A DNA stretch of 64,000 nt, from NCBI RefSeq assembly GCF_048771995.1, contig NC_133026.1:152295001-152359000 (forward strand). Reading direction: 5' to 3'. Under the pieces are notes generated by a model, which worked only from the letters and a program-made list of their open reading frames with translations, did no database searches and was not told where the DNA came from. Origin of the DNA: Taeniopygia guttata (taxonomy: Eukaryota > Chordata > Aves > Passeriformes > Estrildidae). Within the stretch, counting starts at the first letter, position 1, and every line of letters starts with the position of its first letter. Below are positions 13,001-22,920 of the stretch, in pieces. The position numbers and the translations under genes were made by a program.

Positions 13001-15380
13001 CCAGCTGCATGCTGCCAGAATCACGGTATGGTTTGGATGGGAGGGGTCTTTTCAGACCACCCAGTCCCACCCATGCCCTGAGCAGGAACACCTTCCATCA
13101 GGCCGGGTTGCTGCGAGCCACAGCTCCTCTGGGCAGCCTGTGCCTCATCCTTTTCAGGGTCTTCCCTGAGTTAACCCAGGGCTTTGTCTTCAGATCCAGC
13201 ACCTCTTGTCGTTGCAGTTCACCAGGAGCAGGATGGGCAGCCAGAGGAGGACACACTGGGAACAGGGGATCCATCAGCAGCAGCTCCCTCAGCCCTGGAG
13301 GACATGGCCCTGTACAGCAGCAAGCGGAAGCTCCGGCACAGCCGGCGCAGCCTGGAGACCGCTGTCCCCACATAGGTGACCTGCCACACCTGGGCAATGG
13401 ACTGGCCTGGCACAGCCCTTCGGGAGCTCCGGGGACAGCAGCAGGCTGCCCCCCTGCCTACAGACTCTGGCTGGGACCAAGCTGCCCGTGAGCCCTGTGG
13501 CCAGCTGACTCCTCTGGGGCTGTGAACCGCCCTCGTTCCTCACCCAACAGTGCACTGGGGCACATCCCAAAACTGGGACAACACTGGACTGACTGCTGGC
13601 AGATGGAGAGGAAGGGTGGCCAGGAGAGTGGGCAGCTTTTTAGCCTGTAAATATTGTGTGTGGGGAAGAGTAGGACAGGGAGAATGTAGGAGTGTGAGAG
13701 TGTATTGGGCTCCAGCTGTTACTGCCTCAACTTGAGTTTTGTAGTTAAAAGGAGCTTCTCCTCTGTTGGGAATTGGGAGGAAGGTCCAGCCTGCCTTTAC
13801 TCCTATTTGATTTCCAGTCTTTTGCCAAAAAGCATCCTCTCCCACCTCCTGCACTGTGTCACCTCACTTCCCTTTGGGAGTGTTTGGGAATGGGAAGCTT
13901 GGAGGCAAAAAGAAGGGAAAAAAAAAAGGAAAAAACCCATCAGAATTCCAGCAAAGTGCCTCCCTCTGCCACTGGCACTCTGTGCTCAAGGAAAACGGAG
14001 CCAGCTCTCTGCCACCTGCCTTTGTCCTGATGGGACACTGCTCCTGTTGGGGCTTTGTGCTGTCCTGGGACAGCTCCCACCCTGGATGGGCACATCCCCC
14101 TTTGTCACCACAGCAGGAGCCACTCCAGAGCACACGAGTGGAGGAGTCTCCTGTGGCACTGGGGCTGAACTGGTCAGCTGGGGCAGGACTGGGACAGAGC
14201 TGACAGCCAGAGCAGGGGTGTCAGGGGTGTGTGACAGCAGTGGGAGCAGGACGGGGGGCAGGACACGGTGGCAGAGGTGGGAGGTGTGACAGTAGGTACC
14301 TTAGTGGGTAGAGTTCAGGAACTGGGGATGGGTAGAATGTGGAGTTGCTGGGGTCACGTTGGGAGTTACAGGATCCTACACATGGAGGTGCTGGTGGGGA
14401 GTCCACAGTGTCTACGCTGGCTGTAGGGTGTGGTGGGATGTCACGGGGTGCCTGGTGTGTGGGCTGGCAGGGAGCACCAGGAGCAGGATGGGGCTGGCCT
14501 GTGCCTTGCAATAACCACACAGTTCCACTTTGCCAGCTCGTTGGCTTCAGGCCCCTTCCCATGGAGGACAGGGAAAATGCACGTTTGCCCACACAAGAGG
14601 GAAAAAGGAAAATGAGAAATGAGTGGGGCTGTGAGCCTTGGTTTCCACATGTGGAACAAGGGCTGTGAGCTGGTTCTGAATCGTGAGCTCTGCAGATGTG
14701 GAGGTTACAGCTGCTGCTCCCAACTCTGCCATCAGCCTCTGCTGCCACTAGTGAGGGGAAACAACCCTTTTCGTTTTTTTAATCACTGCCTCTCACCGTG
14801 AGGAAGGTCCGAGCTCGACACAGTCCTGTTCCCTGTCCATTGGTGCTCTCTGACTCCCCAGTAAGATCAGGGTTGGACCTTAAGCCTCACAGTGGCTGGG
14901 CACTGACAGGCACATCTGCTTGTACATTTGCTGAAGGAAAGAGTTGGATGCAGTTTTTTGGGTGCAGTTTCTCAGTTGAGCCTCTCCTTTCATGCCAAAA
15001 TCCAGCGGATCATTTTAACTGACTCTATGTTTCGATTTTACAGACTTGTGAAGGGGAACTCTGATAATCTCATGCTGCAGCTGCAGCTGCCTCCATCATC
15101 AGCAATTTGAGCTTTTCCTTTTTAAATCTAATTTTAGCATTTGCTTTTTAACAAGAGCAGTTTTGGAAACAATCCTGGCTGGGTTTTGGTGACTAACTTG
15201 TGATTCTTCTCTCCTTTCCCTGTGCGGTACCTGGTGCCAGGCTCTGGATTCTCTCCCGTTCTCTCCTAAGAGACTCTGAGGGAAAATTAGCGCATCAAGA
15301 CTGTAACTAGTGAAATTTGTACAACCAAAGAAATCTATTTTGTGGTTCAAGGATAATAAAGTTTACTTTACGTTTTAGAG
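3859..15380 (+). CDS. SCRIB: SCRIB (scribble planar cell polarity protein), 3' part of the gene
   Basis: Scribble is a LAP-family scaffold (leucine-rich repeats plus four PDZ domains) at the lateral membrane of epithelia, working with DLG and LGL. Only its C-terminal tail lies here. Coding exons are 4735-4874, 5551-5588, 6616-6690, 8292-8343 and 13194-13375, with a probable cassette exon at 3859-4023. All have AG/GT borders and their phases chain without a break, giving 162 residues to the stop (217 with the cassette). Recognisable tail blocks, as remembered from the mammalian protein, are MKSLEQDALKAQM, LAESPSPAPTPSPTP, TSPGRL, KKFDYREFAAIPSSKPVYEIQ cut into its parts, and SPDAADDL. The LRR and PDZ exons must lie left of the window. 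The C-terminus ends ETAVPT, without an obvious PDZ-binding motif. The 3' UTR runs to an AATAAA at 15355-15360. Confidence 0.93.
4215..4350 (-). mobile_element. CR1 LINE 3' fragment, short
   Basis: Starts CCACAGAATCCCAGTGGGAT, followed by CATGGGCAGGGACGCCTTCC. Between the SCRIB cassette exon and the next exon. Confidence 0.85.
4735..4874 (+). CDS. SCRIB: SCRIB coding exon (MKSLEQDALKAQM...)
   Basis: Acceptor GAGGCAG ends at 4734. The first base completes an arginine codon, followed by 46 codons and one overhanging G. The peptide begins MKSLEQDALKAQMV and contains LAESPSPAPTPSPTP, a signature of the vertebrate Scribble C-terminal tail. The donor is GAAG|GTACAG at 4875. The same donor sequence is repeated in the minisatellite that follows. 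Confidence 0.95.
4870..5270 (+). repeat. 71-bp minisatellite carrying copies of a SCRIB splice donor
   Basis: Tandem units with exact 71-bp spacing start at 4870, 4941, 5012, 5083 and 5154, followed by a diverged sixth copy. Each unit begins with the exon-donor junction GGAAG|GTACAG. The intron therefore holds a ladder of near-identical donors, with GT at 4875, 4946, 5017, 5088 and 5159 (the last is GTATAG). Confidence 0.95.
5551..5588 (+). CDS. SCRIB: SCRIB 38-bp microexon
   Basis: Acceptor CTCCTGCAG ends at 5550 and donor G|GTATGA follows 5588. With the G carried from the previous exon it encodes DCSPRNVTSPGRL, the counterpart of the mammalian TSTSPGRL stretch. It returns the frame to phase 0. 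Confidence 0.92.
5850..6060. repeat. Degenerate minisatellite, roughly 24-bp period
   Basis: Eight or so imperfect units built around TTCAGAAAGCCTTTCCC, in the SCRIB intron between 5588 and 6616. Confidence 0.85.
6616..6690 (+). CDS. SCRIB: SCRIB coding exon (KKFDYREF...)
   Basis: The 25-codon phase-0 exon lies between TTCTAG and GTATAA. It encodes SMSEKKFDYREFAAIPSSKP followed by VYEIQ. This segment is present in a subset of mammalian Scribble isoforms, so it may be alternatively spliced; 75 bp is frame-neutral. Confidence 0.93.
7786..8040 (-). mobile_element. CR1 LINE 3' fragment
   Basis: Starts TTCACAGAATCCTGGGATGG and contains the GCACTGCCAGGGATCCAGGG block. Ends about 250 bp before a SCRIB exon. 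Confidence 0.9.
8292..8343 (+). CDS. SCRIB: SCRIB coding exon (SPDAADDL...)
   Basis: Acceptor CTCTTGCAG ends at 8291 and donor CAG|GTGAGC follows 8343. The 52 bp encode SPDAADDLRHIDDRSNS plus one base, matching the SPDFAEEL region of the mammalian tail. It lies only about 250 bp downstream of an antisense CR1 copy. Confidence 0.92.
11473..11605. repeat. Minisatellite, roughly 37-bp period, about four units
   Basis: Units contain GGGTAACACAGCCCCTTCCT and CCCTTTTCCTACT, in the last SCRIB intron. Confidence 0.85.
11860..12005 (+). mobile_element. CR1 LINE fragment, sense
   Basis: Contains GTGTTCAGCCTACAGAAGAG, AGAGAGCTGGGAGGAACTTT and GACAGGACAAGGGGGAATGG, the internal part of the CR1 3' UTR in sense direction. 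Confidence 0.85.
12836..12976 (+). mobile_element. CR1 LINE 3' end, sense
   Basis: Contains CCAGGCCAGGTTGGACAGGG and ends CACAAACCATTCTGTCATCC, the CR1 terminus. Confidence 0.88.
13016..13180 (-). mobile_element. CR1 LINE 3' fragment abutting the last SCRIB exon
   Basis: Starts AGAATCACGGTATGGTTTGG and keeps GAGCAGGAACACCTTCCATC. It ends about 14 bases before the SCRIB acceptor at 13193. Confidence 0.8.
13194..13375 (+). CDS. SCRIB: SCRIB last coding exon
   Basis: After a 4.85 kb intron, acceptor TGTCTTCAG ends at 13193. The frame gives DPAPLVVAVHQEQDG, a Glu/Asp-rich stretch, then LEDMALYSSKRKLRHSRRSL and a TAG stop at 13373-13375. ALYSSKRKLRHSRR corresponds to the basic end of the mammalian tail. 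The acceptor lies next to an antisense CR1 fragment (13016-13180), which places repeat DNA close to the branch-point region. Confidence 0.92.
13376..15380 (+). other. SCRIB: SCRIB 3' UTR
   Basis: About 2 kb from the stop codon to the first good poly(A) signal, AATAAA at 15355-15360. It includes A-rich and G-rich runs (for example AAGGGAAAAAAAAAAGGAAA near 13914-13934) but no conserved open frame. The end is inferred from the signal only. Confidence 0.6.
15355..15360 (+). terminator. Poly(A) signal of SCRIB
   Basis: AATAAA within GGATAATAAAGTTTAC, the first canonical signal after the SCRIB stop on this strand. Confidence 0.6.
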
Positions 15381-16850
15381 CCTTTAGTCACAGTGGTTTG
15401 CCCTGTGTCAAGTCTGCAGTTTCAGTATCAATGCTTTGCTGGTGGTTGTTATTCACTGCATGATCCAGCAAAGATGCTCCTGGTGTTCCTGCTTTTGGGA
15501 GCGCGAATTAATGCACACCCCAATTACTGCCAGCTGAAAATAGTCAGGGATGGGAAGAAAAACCCAATATGAAACACAGTGATACCAGCAAGATCTTCAG
15601 TCTCTTGGCTTTCCTTATTTGGCTGTGTTTAAAAAAAAAAAAAAAAAGCTTCAACACTATTTTATTTATATTATTAAACTTTTTAAAGTAATTTGACTGG
15701 TAAAAACCAGCCCTATTTCCTGTAGCTCAGTCATGTTTTCCTGAGTCTGGTTCAGTGGATGGGTACCATGCTGTGCCACCCCAGGGAAGGAGCAGCAGTC
15801 TCAGAAGAGGGTGGATTTCCTTTTCCTGAGGCCAGACCTCAGCCTTTTTGCTCCACCTGTGTGACAGGTACAGCTGGAACAGGGGCCTTGGCTGTGGCCG
15901 TGGCACCTGAGGAGCAGCCTGGCCCTTGGTCAGGGAGGGTTCAGGACTGAGCAGCCTCATACAGGCTCTGTCCTCGGCCCTGTGCTGTTTGATGATCTGC
16001 TCTCCCTTGGGCCAGTTTTACTGCCAGGTTCCTCTCTTTGTGTGTTTTAATTTGTCCCCCACAACTGAACCCTGAATAGGTAATGGGAAGTAGTTTAACC
16101 CTTCAGACAAAAGTAAACACAGAAACATCATCAATGGGAATAGTTTATTTAGAGATATTTATTTGGGCATTATTCATGTAGGTTTGGAACTATATGGTCT
16201 TTTAAGACCCCTTCCAAGCCCAACCATGCTATGATTCTATTATTTTTGTATAAACAGGAACAGAAATAACCCAGTTAAATATATAGGGAGAATGATCTTC
16301 AAGGTGGTAAGGGCAAAGAGCAGAGCACAGCTGGCTGGGCTGCAAGGTTTGCAAGAAACTCTTGCAGCTGACGGCCTTGAGCAGCAGCAGCAATTCACAG
16401 CTGGGCTCTGGGAAATGGAGGGCAGGAAATGTCACATCTGGACACAACTTCAGCTGTGAACCTGCACTGCCTACCTCTCTAATCCTGCCAAATGCAACTT
16501 CTCTTGGTTCCAGGAGTCAGTGCTGTCTGCTGTTGGTCTGTGAGGTAAGGAGGGATGGCTTTGTTGGCCCTTCCCTGCATTTCCCTGCATACAGAACAGC
16601 AAGCAGGTGTCTGGAATAACTATGGGATTCTGCTCAAGGACTGTCTGCCCACGGCCAGGAGGGGCTGTCCTGGAAGCTGCAAACCCCAACAAATTCACCT
16701 GTTTGTCAGCTCTGGCGCCTTAACACCCGGGATAACCGGAGCCTGGGGAATGCTGATCTCCAGCCTTGCCCACCGGCCTGCAGCTGCTTCTGGAGACCTA
16801 CAGCTGCCGGAGATGGGGCTATGGTCGCACCTCAGTGCCACTCCGGTCCT
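15381..16850. other. Intergenic DNA after SCRIB
   Basis: No coding exon recognised. It has a 17-A run near 15631-15647, an AT-rich stretch after it, and a short CR1 tail at 16180-16242. Confidence 0.5.
16180..16242 (+). mobile_element. CR1 LINE extreme 3' end
   Basis: TTTGGAACTATATGGTCTTT and CCATGCTATGATTCTATTAT match the last 60 bases of a CR1. Confidence 0.75.
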
Positions 16851-17520
16851 GCTGCGCGGAGTTCTTGTTGGTTCTGTGCTTTCAGTCACCGTCAGCGATG
16901 CAGCACCAGAAGAGCCCGGAGCCACAGCTCTGCGGGACCTCCCACGGCACAGCCCCCGCTGTCACCTCCGGGCCCTGGGCACGGCCACCTCCCTGCTCGG
17001 CTCCTCCTGTCCCGGTGCATCCTGCCCCCGTGTGCGCCCGCCGTGCCGGTGGCTGAGGAACCGGCGGCACCGGCCGCGTGTGCCCAACAACGGCGGCCGC
17101 GCGTCTGCCGCCGGGCCGGGCCGGCAGAGGGGCACAGAGCGGCGGCACCGGCGGGGATTGGCCGGACCGGGATCCGGAGCAGCGGCGGCACCGGCGGGGA
17201 TTGGCCGGACCGAGCCTGACCGGCAGCAGCGGCGGCACCGGCGGGGATTGGCCGGACCGGGATCCGGAGCAGCGGCGGCACCGGCGGGGATTGGCCGGAC
17301 CGAGCCCGACCGGCAGCAGCGGCGGCGGCGCTGCCCGGTGACGCCGTCACGTGACGCTGCGCGCTGACGCCTCCGGTGACGCTCCCCGGTGACGCGCTCG
17401 TGCCGCGGTGGTGGCGGCGCTGCCGGGCCTAGGCGGAGCAGAGCCGGGGCGAGGATCCTGGAGCGGGGCATGGAAACGGCTCCGGGAGCAGCTCAGGGCC
17501 CGTGCTGCTCACCGCCTGTG
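16850..17520. promoter_or_regulatory. CpG island with four CCAAT boxes and a CLEAR-type E-box
   Basis: A GC- and CpG-rich stretch. Four inverted CCAAT boxes (ATTGG) lie at 17157, 17200, 17247 and 17290, each preceded by GGCGGGG. Downstream come five TGACG half-CRE sites (17339-17394) and the palindrome GTCACGTGAC at 17346-17355. This is a typical TATA-less housekeeping promoter layout. No gene starting here could be identified. A short frame at 17470 (METAPGAAQGPCC...) is open for 33 codons only. It may drive an upstream noncoding exon of FAM83H, a noncoding RNA, or a gene I fail to see on either strand. Confidence 0.7.
17139..17325. repeat. GC-rich tandem repeat, two 90-bp dimers of roughly 45-bp units
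   Basis: Four units share GGCGGCACCGGCGGGGATTG and GCCGGACCG. ATTGG spacing alternates 43, 47, 43 bp, so the true period is a 90-bp dimer present twice. The duplication multiplied the CCAAT boxes of this CpG island. Confidence 0.92.
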
Positions 17521-17719
17521 AAAAGGTGCAGTTCTCTGCCTGCAGAAAACATCGACCCACGGTTGTGGTGAATCCGCGTTTATTTAAAAACCTTAAACCA
17601 ACATCTGATCAGGAGCCGCTGTGCCGTGAGGCTGTTTCTCCTCAGGGAGGGCAGAGCAGACGCGGTGCCTACTGCCGAGCCGTTTGTGCCCGCTCCGGCA
17701 GCAGTGTGCGTCGATGACG

Positions 17720-18045
17720 GAGTCACAGGAGGCTGAGCTGAAGGGAGACAAAGGCACCTGAAGGGAGCCGCAGGCACCATCGAGCCCAGCCCCTGGCCCT
17801 GCCCAGGGCCATCCCCAGGGTCCCACCATGTCCCAGGAGTGCTCTCCAAATACCTCTGGGTGCTGTGACTGCTGCTCTGGGCAGCCCGTCCCAGTGCTCA
17901 GTCACCCTCTGGGGGCACAGCCTTTTTCTAGAATCCAACCTAACCCTCCCCTGACACAACATAGCCATTCCCTCAGGTCCTGTCCCTGGTGAGCGCAGAG
18001 ATCAGTGTCTGCACCTCGTCCCCTCGGAAGGTTCAGACTGTGACC
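17720..18045 (-). mobile_element. CR1 LINE 3' fragment, second subfamily
   Basis: GGCCATCCCCAGGGTCCCAC, CACCCTCTGGGGGCACAGCC and AGAGATCAGTGTCTGCACCT mark the CR1 subfamily also seen at 31010-31350. Confidence 0.8.
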
Positions 18046-19162
18046 AGCCCGGACTAGGAATTAAAATATGTCTCCTGTGACCACTGAAGACAGAGGGTGA
18101 GCTCTGGCTCTGGATATCCTTGTTTCTGAGGGGGAGTGGGGATTGATCCAGCCACGCAGGTCTGGTTTTCCTCTTACTCAGGTCATACTTGATGTTCTGA
18201 ATCCCCCTGTCTGCATGGGGGACCCTCCAGGTGGGTTGTGGTTAAGGCCAGGTGACCTGATCCCAGGGGCCATCCTTAGGTCAAGAACTTCCTGGATGTT
18301 CCCCAGAAGGAAAGGACAGGCATCAGGGCTGAACACTGGTAAAGAACAGAACAGCAAACCCTCACAACAATTTCCTGTCCTGGTACCCAAACACCTGGGG
18401 CTTCCTGTTGTATAAATGCAACACTGATTCTTCCCAGATTATTCCCCATCATCCTCTTTAATTGAAGGCAGTTTTTTTTTTAAAAAAGCAAACAACTTCT
18501 AACAGTGAAACTGTGCAAGACCACATTCCTGTTTTCACTCCCAGAGTTCCATGCGGATGTTGGATTTGCTTGTAGAATAATGTGGGATTTCTCCACATCA
18601 AAAAAGTCACTATGAAGAACTAGAGGGGGATAACTTGTGGAACCGCTGAAGAGACTTTTCCAATTCTGTCAGCACAGCAGGGGTGGGATTGCATTAGGGA
18701 CGTGTGAGATGAGTGACCAAGCCTGCGGTCACTGCAGAAAAAATCAGCCCAGTGCTAGTCAGTACCTGGGACTGCTGAAACTGAGCTGGCATAAAAACAG
18801 GCAGATCATGTTAAACAGCTTCAGAGCAGACAGATAAAGGGCAAAAGCAAAGCTGCACTTAACCCAGATAATCTGATATGTATGCATGCAGAGCCTGAGC
18901 AGATCAAACCCAGAGGGGCAGCTGGGATGAGTCACCCATGTGGAGTCAAGGGGAAGATTCACCACCTTCTCCATTATCAAAGAGGCCATGGATCTGCACT
19001 GCTAGAGAAGCGGCTCTGGAATGAGTTCCTGCTCTCCAGATTACCTTGTCTGTGCTCGTGGTGCCTTTGAGGCAGGTAATGTGTCTGTTCCTCACGTTCT
19101 GTCAGTGATCACAGCGGGCCACTGGCTCACTGGTGGATGAAGCCAGGGGCTGAGTGGTAATC

Positions 19163-19400
19163 ACAGAATCATGGGATGTTTTGGGTGGGAAGGGACCTCA
19201 AAGCCCATCTCATCCCACCCCCTGCCATGGCAGGGACACCTTCCACTGTCCCAGGCTGCTCCAAGCCCCATCCATAGCCTGGCCTTGGGCACTGCCAGGG
19301 ATCCAGGGACAGCCACAGCTTCTCTGGGCACCCTGTGCCAGGGCCTGCCCACCCTCACGGGGCAGAACTTCCTCCCAGTATCCCATCTAAACTTGCCAGA
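19163..19400 (-). mobile_element. CR1 LINE 3' fragment
   Basis: Starts CACAGAATCATGGGATGTTT and contains CCATGGCAGGGACACCTTCC. Close to the consensus, so probably among the younger copies here. Confidence 0.92.
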
Positions 19401-19445
19401 AGCCAAGCTCCAATAAGGTCAAATTTCTATGATTTCAATTTTAAA

Positions 19446-19582
19446 ATCATGGAATCGCAGAATCATTACGGTCACAATAGACCTGTAAGAGCACTAAGAC
19501 CAAGCACCAGCCCAGCACCACCATGTTCACAACTAAACCATGTGCTTGAGTGCCATATCCCCACACATTCTGAATTCTGTGG
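19446..19582 (-). mobile_element. CR1 LINE 3' fragment, third subfamily
   Basis: ATCATGGAATCGCAGAATCA, then CCAGCACCACCATGTTCACA and AACTAAACCATGTGCTTGAG. Confidence 0.75.
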
Positions 19583-19749
19583 CATTTGAGGACACAAACC
19601 TGTGCAATCCCCTCTTAATCAGTGTTGAGACCCCTCGCAGTGCTCCTGTTCAGGCTGTTGCCAAGACTGAGGGCTGGAGCAGTACCCCAGCACGTCCTGT
19701 CCGGCACACATGGGCTGTGTTGATTCCTGGGGAGAACAGTGCAGCAGAG

Positions 19750-19915
19750 CTCTCCCAGCTGCTCCCCCCTGCTCAGGGTGTCTCCCACCTCCTCAGGGTG
19801 TTCTCCCAGCTGCTCAGGGTGTCTCCCACCTGCTCAGGGTGTTCTCCCTCCTGCTCAGGGTGCTCCCACCTGCTCAGGGTGTTCTCCCTCCTGCTCAGGG
19901 TGCTCCCTGCCGTGC
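19750..19915. repeat. Minisatellite, roughly 20-21-bp period, about eight units
   Basis: Units of the form TGCTCAGGGTGTTCTCCCTC and TGCTCAGGGTGTCTCCCACC alternate. Confidence 0.9.
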
Positions 19916-21544
19916 TCTGCTGGCTCTGAGAGCTGCAGTCCCGGTGGAAGCAGCTACCACAGTCTGAAATTAGGTCTCACCTCATTCCACACACTTTGTT
20001 TTACCCCATATCGTTAATCCAGACATCATCAATCTGGGACATGAGTGTCCCTTGTTAGAAGGCCATTGGCAGAGGGAGCCTGGTGAGACACTGGTGACAA
20101 ACAGTAATTACCCAGTTTGGATTACTGCACTAATCCGGTGTAACAATGCAAACACATTGTAATTCATGAAAACCAAACAAACACCACTTACACACGTACA
20201 TTGCATTTACAGTGAAAGAAGATTCTCTAAAATAACCAATAGTACCTTGGAAATTATACAAGAAAATAAACACAATCAACATTCAGAATAGAAAAGCAGT
20301 AAAACTTTATTATTAATTCCCAAGTAGAAGGGTGCAGGCCATTTTATTCCCTTAGGAATAGCTTTAAAATCAGCAATTCCAGGTAATATTCACTCTGGAG
20401 TACAAAAGAAATTGGCTCAGGAGAAGTCAAATCTACTCCAACAAAATGTTGGTGACGTATTTGTGTATACAGTAGTGAAACCGAAAGTAAAAGCATCCTG
20501 TTTGATATTCAGATTTGAAAGCTAGTTTTGAAAAGCTGGAACAGAAAAGGTCTGCCAATACCATTTAAGTGATGGGGAAAAGAAAAAATGAAAGGTTTAA
20601 AATGTTTTCTGTTCTTAATAGTGAGAAGACTGAAAGGTAATCATTGTATTTACATTACTGAGAAGTACTTTATTCAAATACTGGTTATGAGACTTAATGA
20701 AGTAGATTAAACTGGTATGAGATAAAGGCTGAAACAAAAGTGCAGGGGTAGATCTGACCACAAGCTTGGGGAAGGCCAGTGTGTTTTCACTGGGATTTCC
20801 CTCACGTAATAACATCTCGGAATAACTCAGGTCCCTTGCTGGCTGATAGAATCTAAAAGCCAAAGTTCACAAAGATTTTAAGTTCCTTTATAGATCATTC
20901 CAGACTCTTACTACAGATCATCATTATTTAAGGATAAAAAGTTTGTAAAGCCACACACTGAAACCTTGCAGAAAAACTAATGGAAGACTTTAAACCTGAC
21001 TTTCTGAGAGATTTCACCAATTCATATCTCAGTGTCATACAGGGAAAAGCTCCAAACTCATATTGAAACTGGCTTTCTAACTTACAGGCAGGATTGGTTC
21101 AGCTCATTCTGAATCACAGCTTCAGACCAGGGGCACTGCTTATCCAATCTGAGTTTATATCTGAGATATCAGATATATGGTGTAGCTTCCTTGTATCCAG
21201 TGGGGTTCAGCTACAGTTCATCTTTTTGGCCGAAGGTCTGAACTGCCCCCATGTACATAGTGGCACCGTTCCAAGGTCTGTGGGATGGCTGGTGCTGATA
21301 CAGCCACCAGCGTTCAGTCTGATAGGTCCTGCCTTAAACAGCCATATCATAACCACAACAGTACCAGCAATGCCATCATTTTTGGGGCCTCAAAACAGAT
21401 CCTTTGCAGTTTCCTGATGACAGAAGAGGGATTATATCAAAGATGTAAACAAAGACAACACTACATTCCATCAGAGAGCAGAAGTGTTCTGTTCACAGAA
21501 GAGAAGTCAATCAGCTGATGAATCGTTACCTCAATCCCAGTGTC

Positions 21545-21853
21545 TGAAGGGGCTCCAAGAGATATGGACTTCAGACAAGGGCCTGGAGTGAACAGGACAG
21601 AGGGGAATGGCTTCCCACTGCCAGAGGTGAGTTTAGTTGGGAAGTTGGGAAGAAATCATTCCCTGTAAGGGTGGTGAGGCCCTGGCACAGGGTGCCCAGA
21701 GCAGCTGTGGCTACCCCATCCCTGGCAGTGTTCAAGGCAGGTTGGACAGGGCTTGGAGCAGCCCGGGACAGTGGAAGGTGTCCATGGCAGGGAGGTGGAA
21801 CTGGATGAGGTGCAAGGTCCCTTCAACCCAAACCGTTCCATGATTCAATGATC
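21545..21853 (+). mobile_element. CR1 LINE 3' fragment, sense
   Basis: GAATGGCTTCCCACTGCCAG, GGTGGTGAGGCCCTGGCACA and the end CCGTTCCATGATTCAATGAT. Its 3' end touches the 3' end of an opposite copy at 21854. Confidence 0.92.
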
Positions 21854-22215
21854 ACAGAGTCCAACTGCTCCCCCAGCACTCCCAGGACCAGCACTAGCCC
21901 ATGTCCCCAGGTGCCACATTTGCATCACTGTTCAATCTCCTCAGGGATGGGGACTGGGCAGCTGTGCCAGGGCTGGACAGCCCTTTCCAGGAGGAATCTT
22001 CCAAATATCCCACCTAAGCCTCTTTTGGTGCAGCTTGAGGCCGTGACCTCTCATCCTGTCATTCACTACCTGGGAGCAGAGCCTGGCTCTACCATCCTGT
22101 TATGGAGTTGTAGAGAGCGAGAAGGTCCCTCCTGACCCCCTTTTCTCCAGGCTGAGCCCCCCAGCTCCCTCACATCGGTGCTCCAGAGCCTCCCCCAGCT
22201 CTGTTCCCTTTGCAG
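21854..22215 (-). mobile_element. CR1 LINE 3' fragment, antisense, tail-to-tail with the previous copy
   Basis: CACAGAGTCCAACTGCTCCC, CCAGGTGCCACATTTGCATC and AGGGATGGGGACTGGGCAGC identify the subfamily also found at 44853 and 55346. It runs to the edge of a CpG island. Confidence 0.88.
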
Positions 22216-22920
22216 CCCCTCAGTGCCCTTTCCGTGCGGAGCCCGAACCTGTCCCCGCCCTGCGGACAGCCCAGCCGCGCCCGGCGCTCGCTCCCTCCCT
22301 CAGACCGGGACCCCTCAGCCCCGCGCCTCCCCCGCCCCGCCTGAGTCACCGCCGGCCCGGCCCGGCCCGGCCCGGCCCTCGCGGCGGCGGCGGCCGGGCG
22401 GGACGAGCTGGGACTTGAAAGGTGGAACAGGCGCTGCCACGCCCGGGGCTGCGGGGAATCTCGCTTAACCCTTCCCTGCCCGCGGGGCTCCAGCTGCGGG
22501 AGCGGGACGGTGATGGGGGCAGACAGGAGGCTACGGCTGTCTCCTCAGAGCCCCTTCCACGGCACCCCTGGGGACACGGGGCACGGTCCCGCCGCAGGGG
22601 AGAGGGCGCTGCCCGGACCCCTCCTGTTCCACGGTTCCACTGCCCAGGAGCTGCTGCTCGTCTGTCCCCCACAGGCCCAGAGCACGAGAAGTGCCCGAGG
22701 AGCCCAAATCCCCCTTCCTGGGAGCCGCAGGGCCACGACCGGGCTGGGGCCAGCGGGCAAGGGCCCTTCCCGGGGCTGGGGGCCGAGGTCTGGGCTAGGG
22801 TCTGTGTCACGGCCCTGCCCCGCTGCCAGTCCCGAGCTGGTCTGACAGGCTCGGGGCAGACGGAAGGGAGAGGCCTCCGGCGGCTCAGGAATGCGCAGCC
22901 CTTATCTCTGGCTCCCTGCG
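22216..22920. promoter_or_regulatory. CpG island, candidate FAM83H upstream promoter
   Basis: GC-rich with GGCCCGGCCCGGCCCGGCCC runs, GC boxes and a perfect AP-1 site TGAGTCA at 22342-22348. It is the nearest CpG island upstream of FAM83H on the same strand, whose first exon is noncoding in mammals. A possible donor CCCAG|GTGAAT lies near 23017. The 11.7 kb gap to the FAM83H coding exon makes the link an inference. Confidence 0.5.

Larger units (their letters stand above)
18046..22230. other. Intergenic stretch without a recognised gene
   Basis: Both strands were read and no convincing exon chain was found. Contents are CR1 tails, a pyrimidine-rich minisatellite at 19750-19915, and AT-rich DNA from 20050 to 21530. 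A minus-strand AATAAA (TTTATT near 20305) could end an unseen transcript. Confidence 0.45.

Noticed and set aside
13184-13193. ATG-initiated separate gene at the last SCRIB exon
   Set aside because: The ATG lies in a different reading context. Phase and the preceding acceptor fit SCRIB exactly from 13194.
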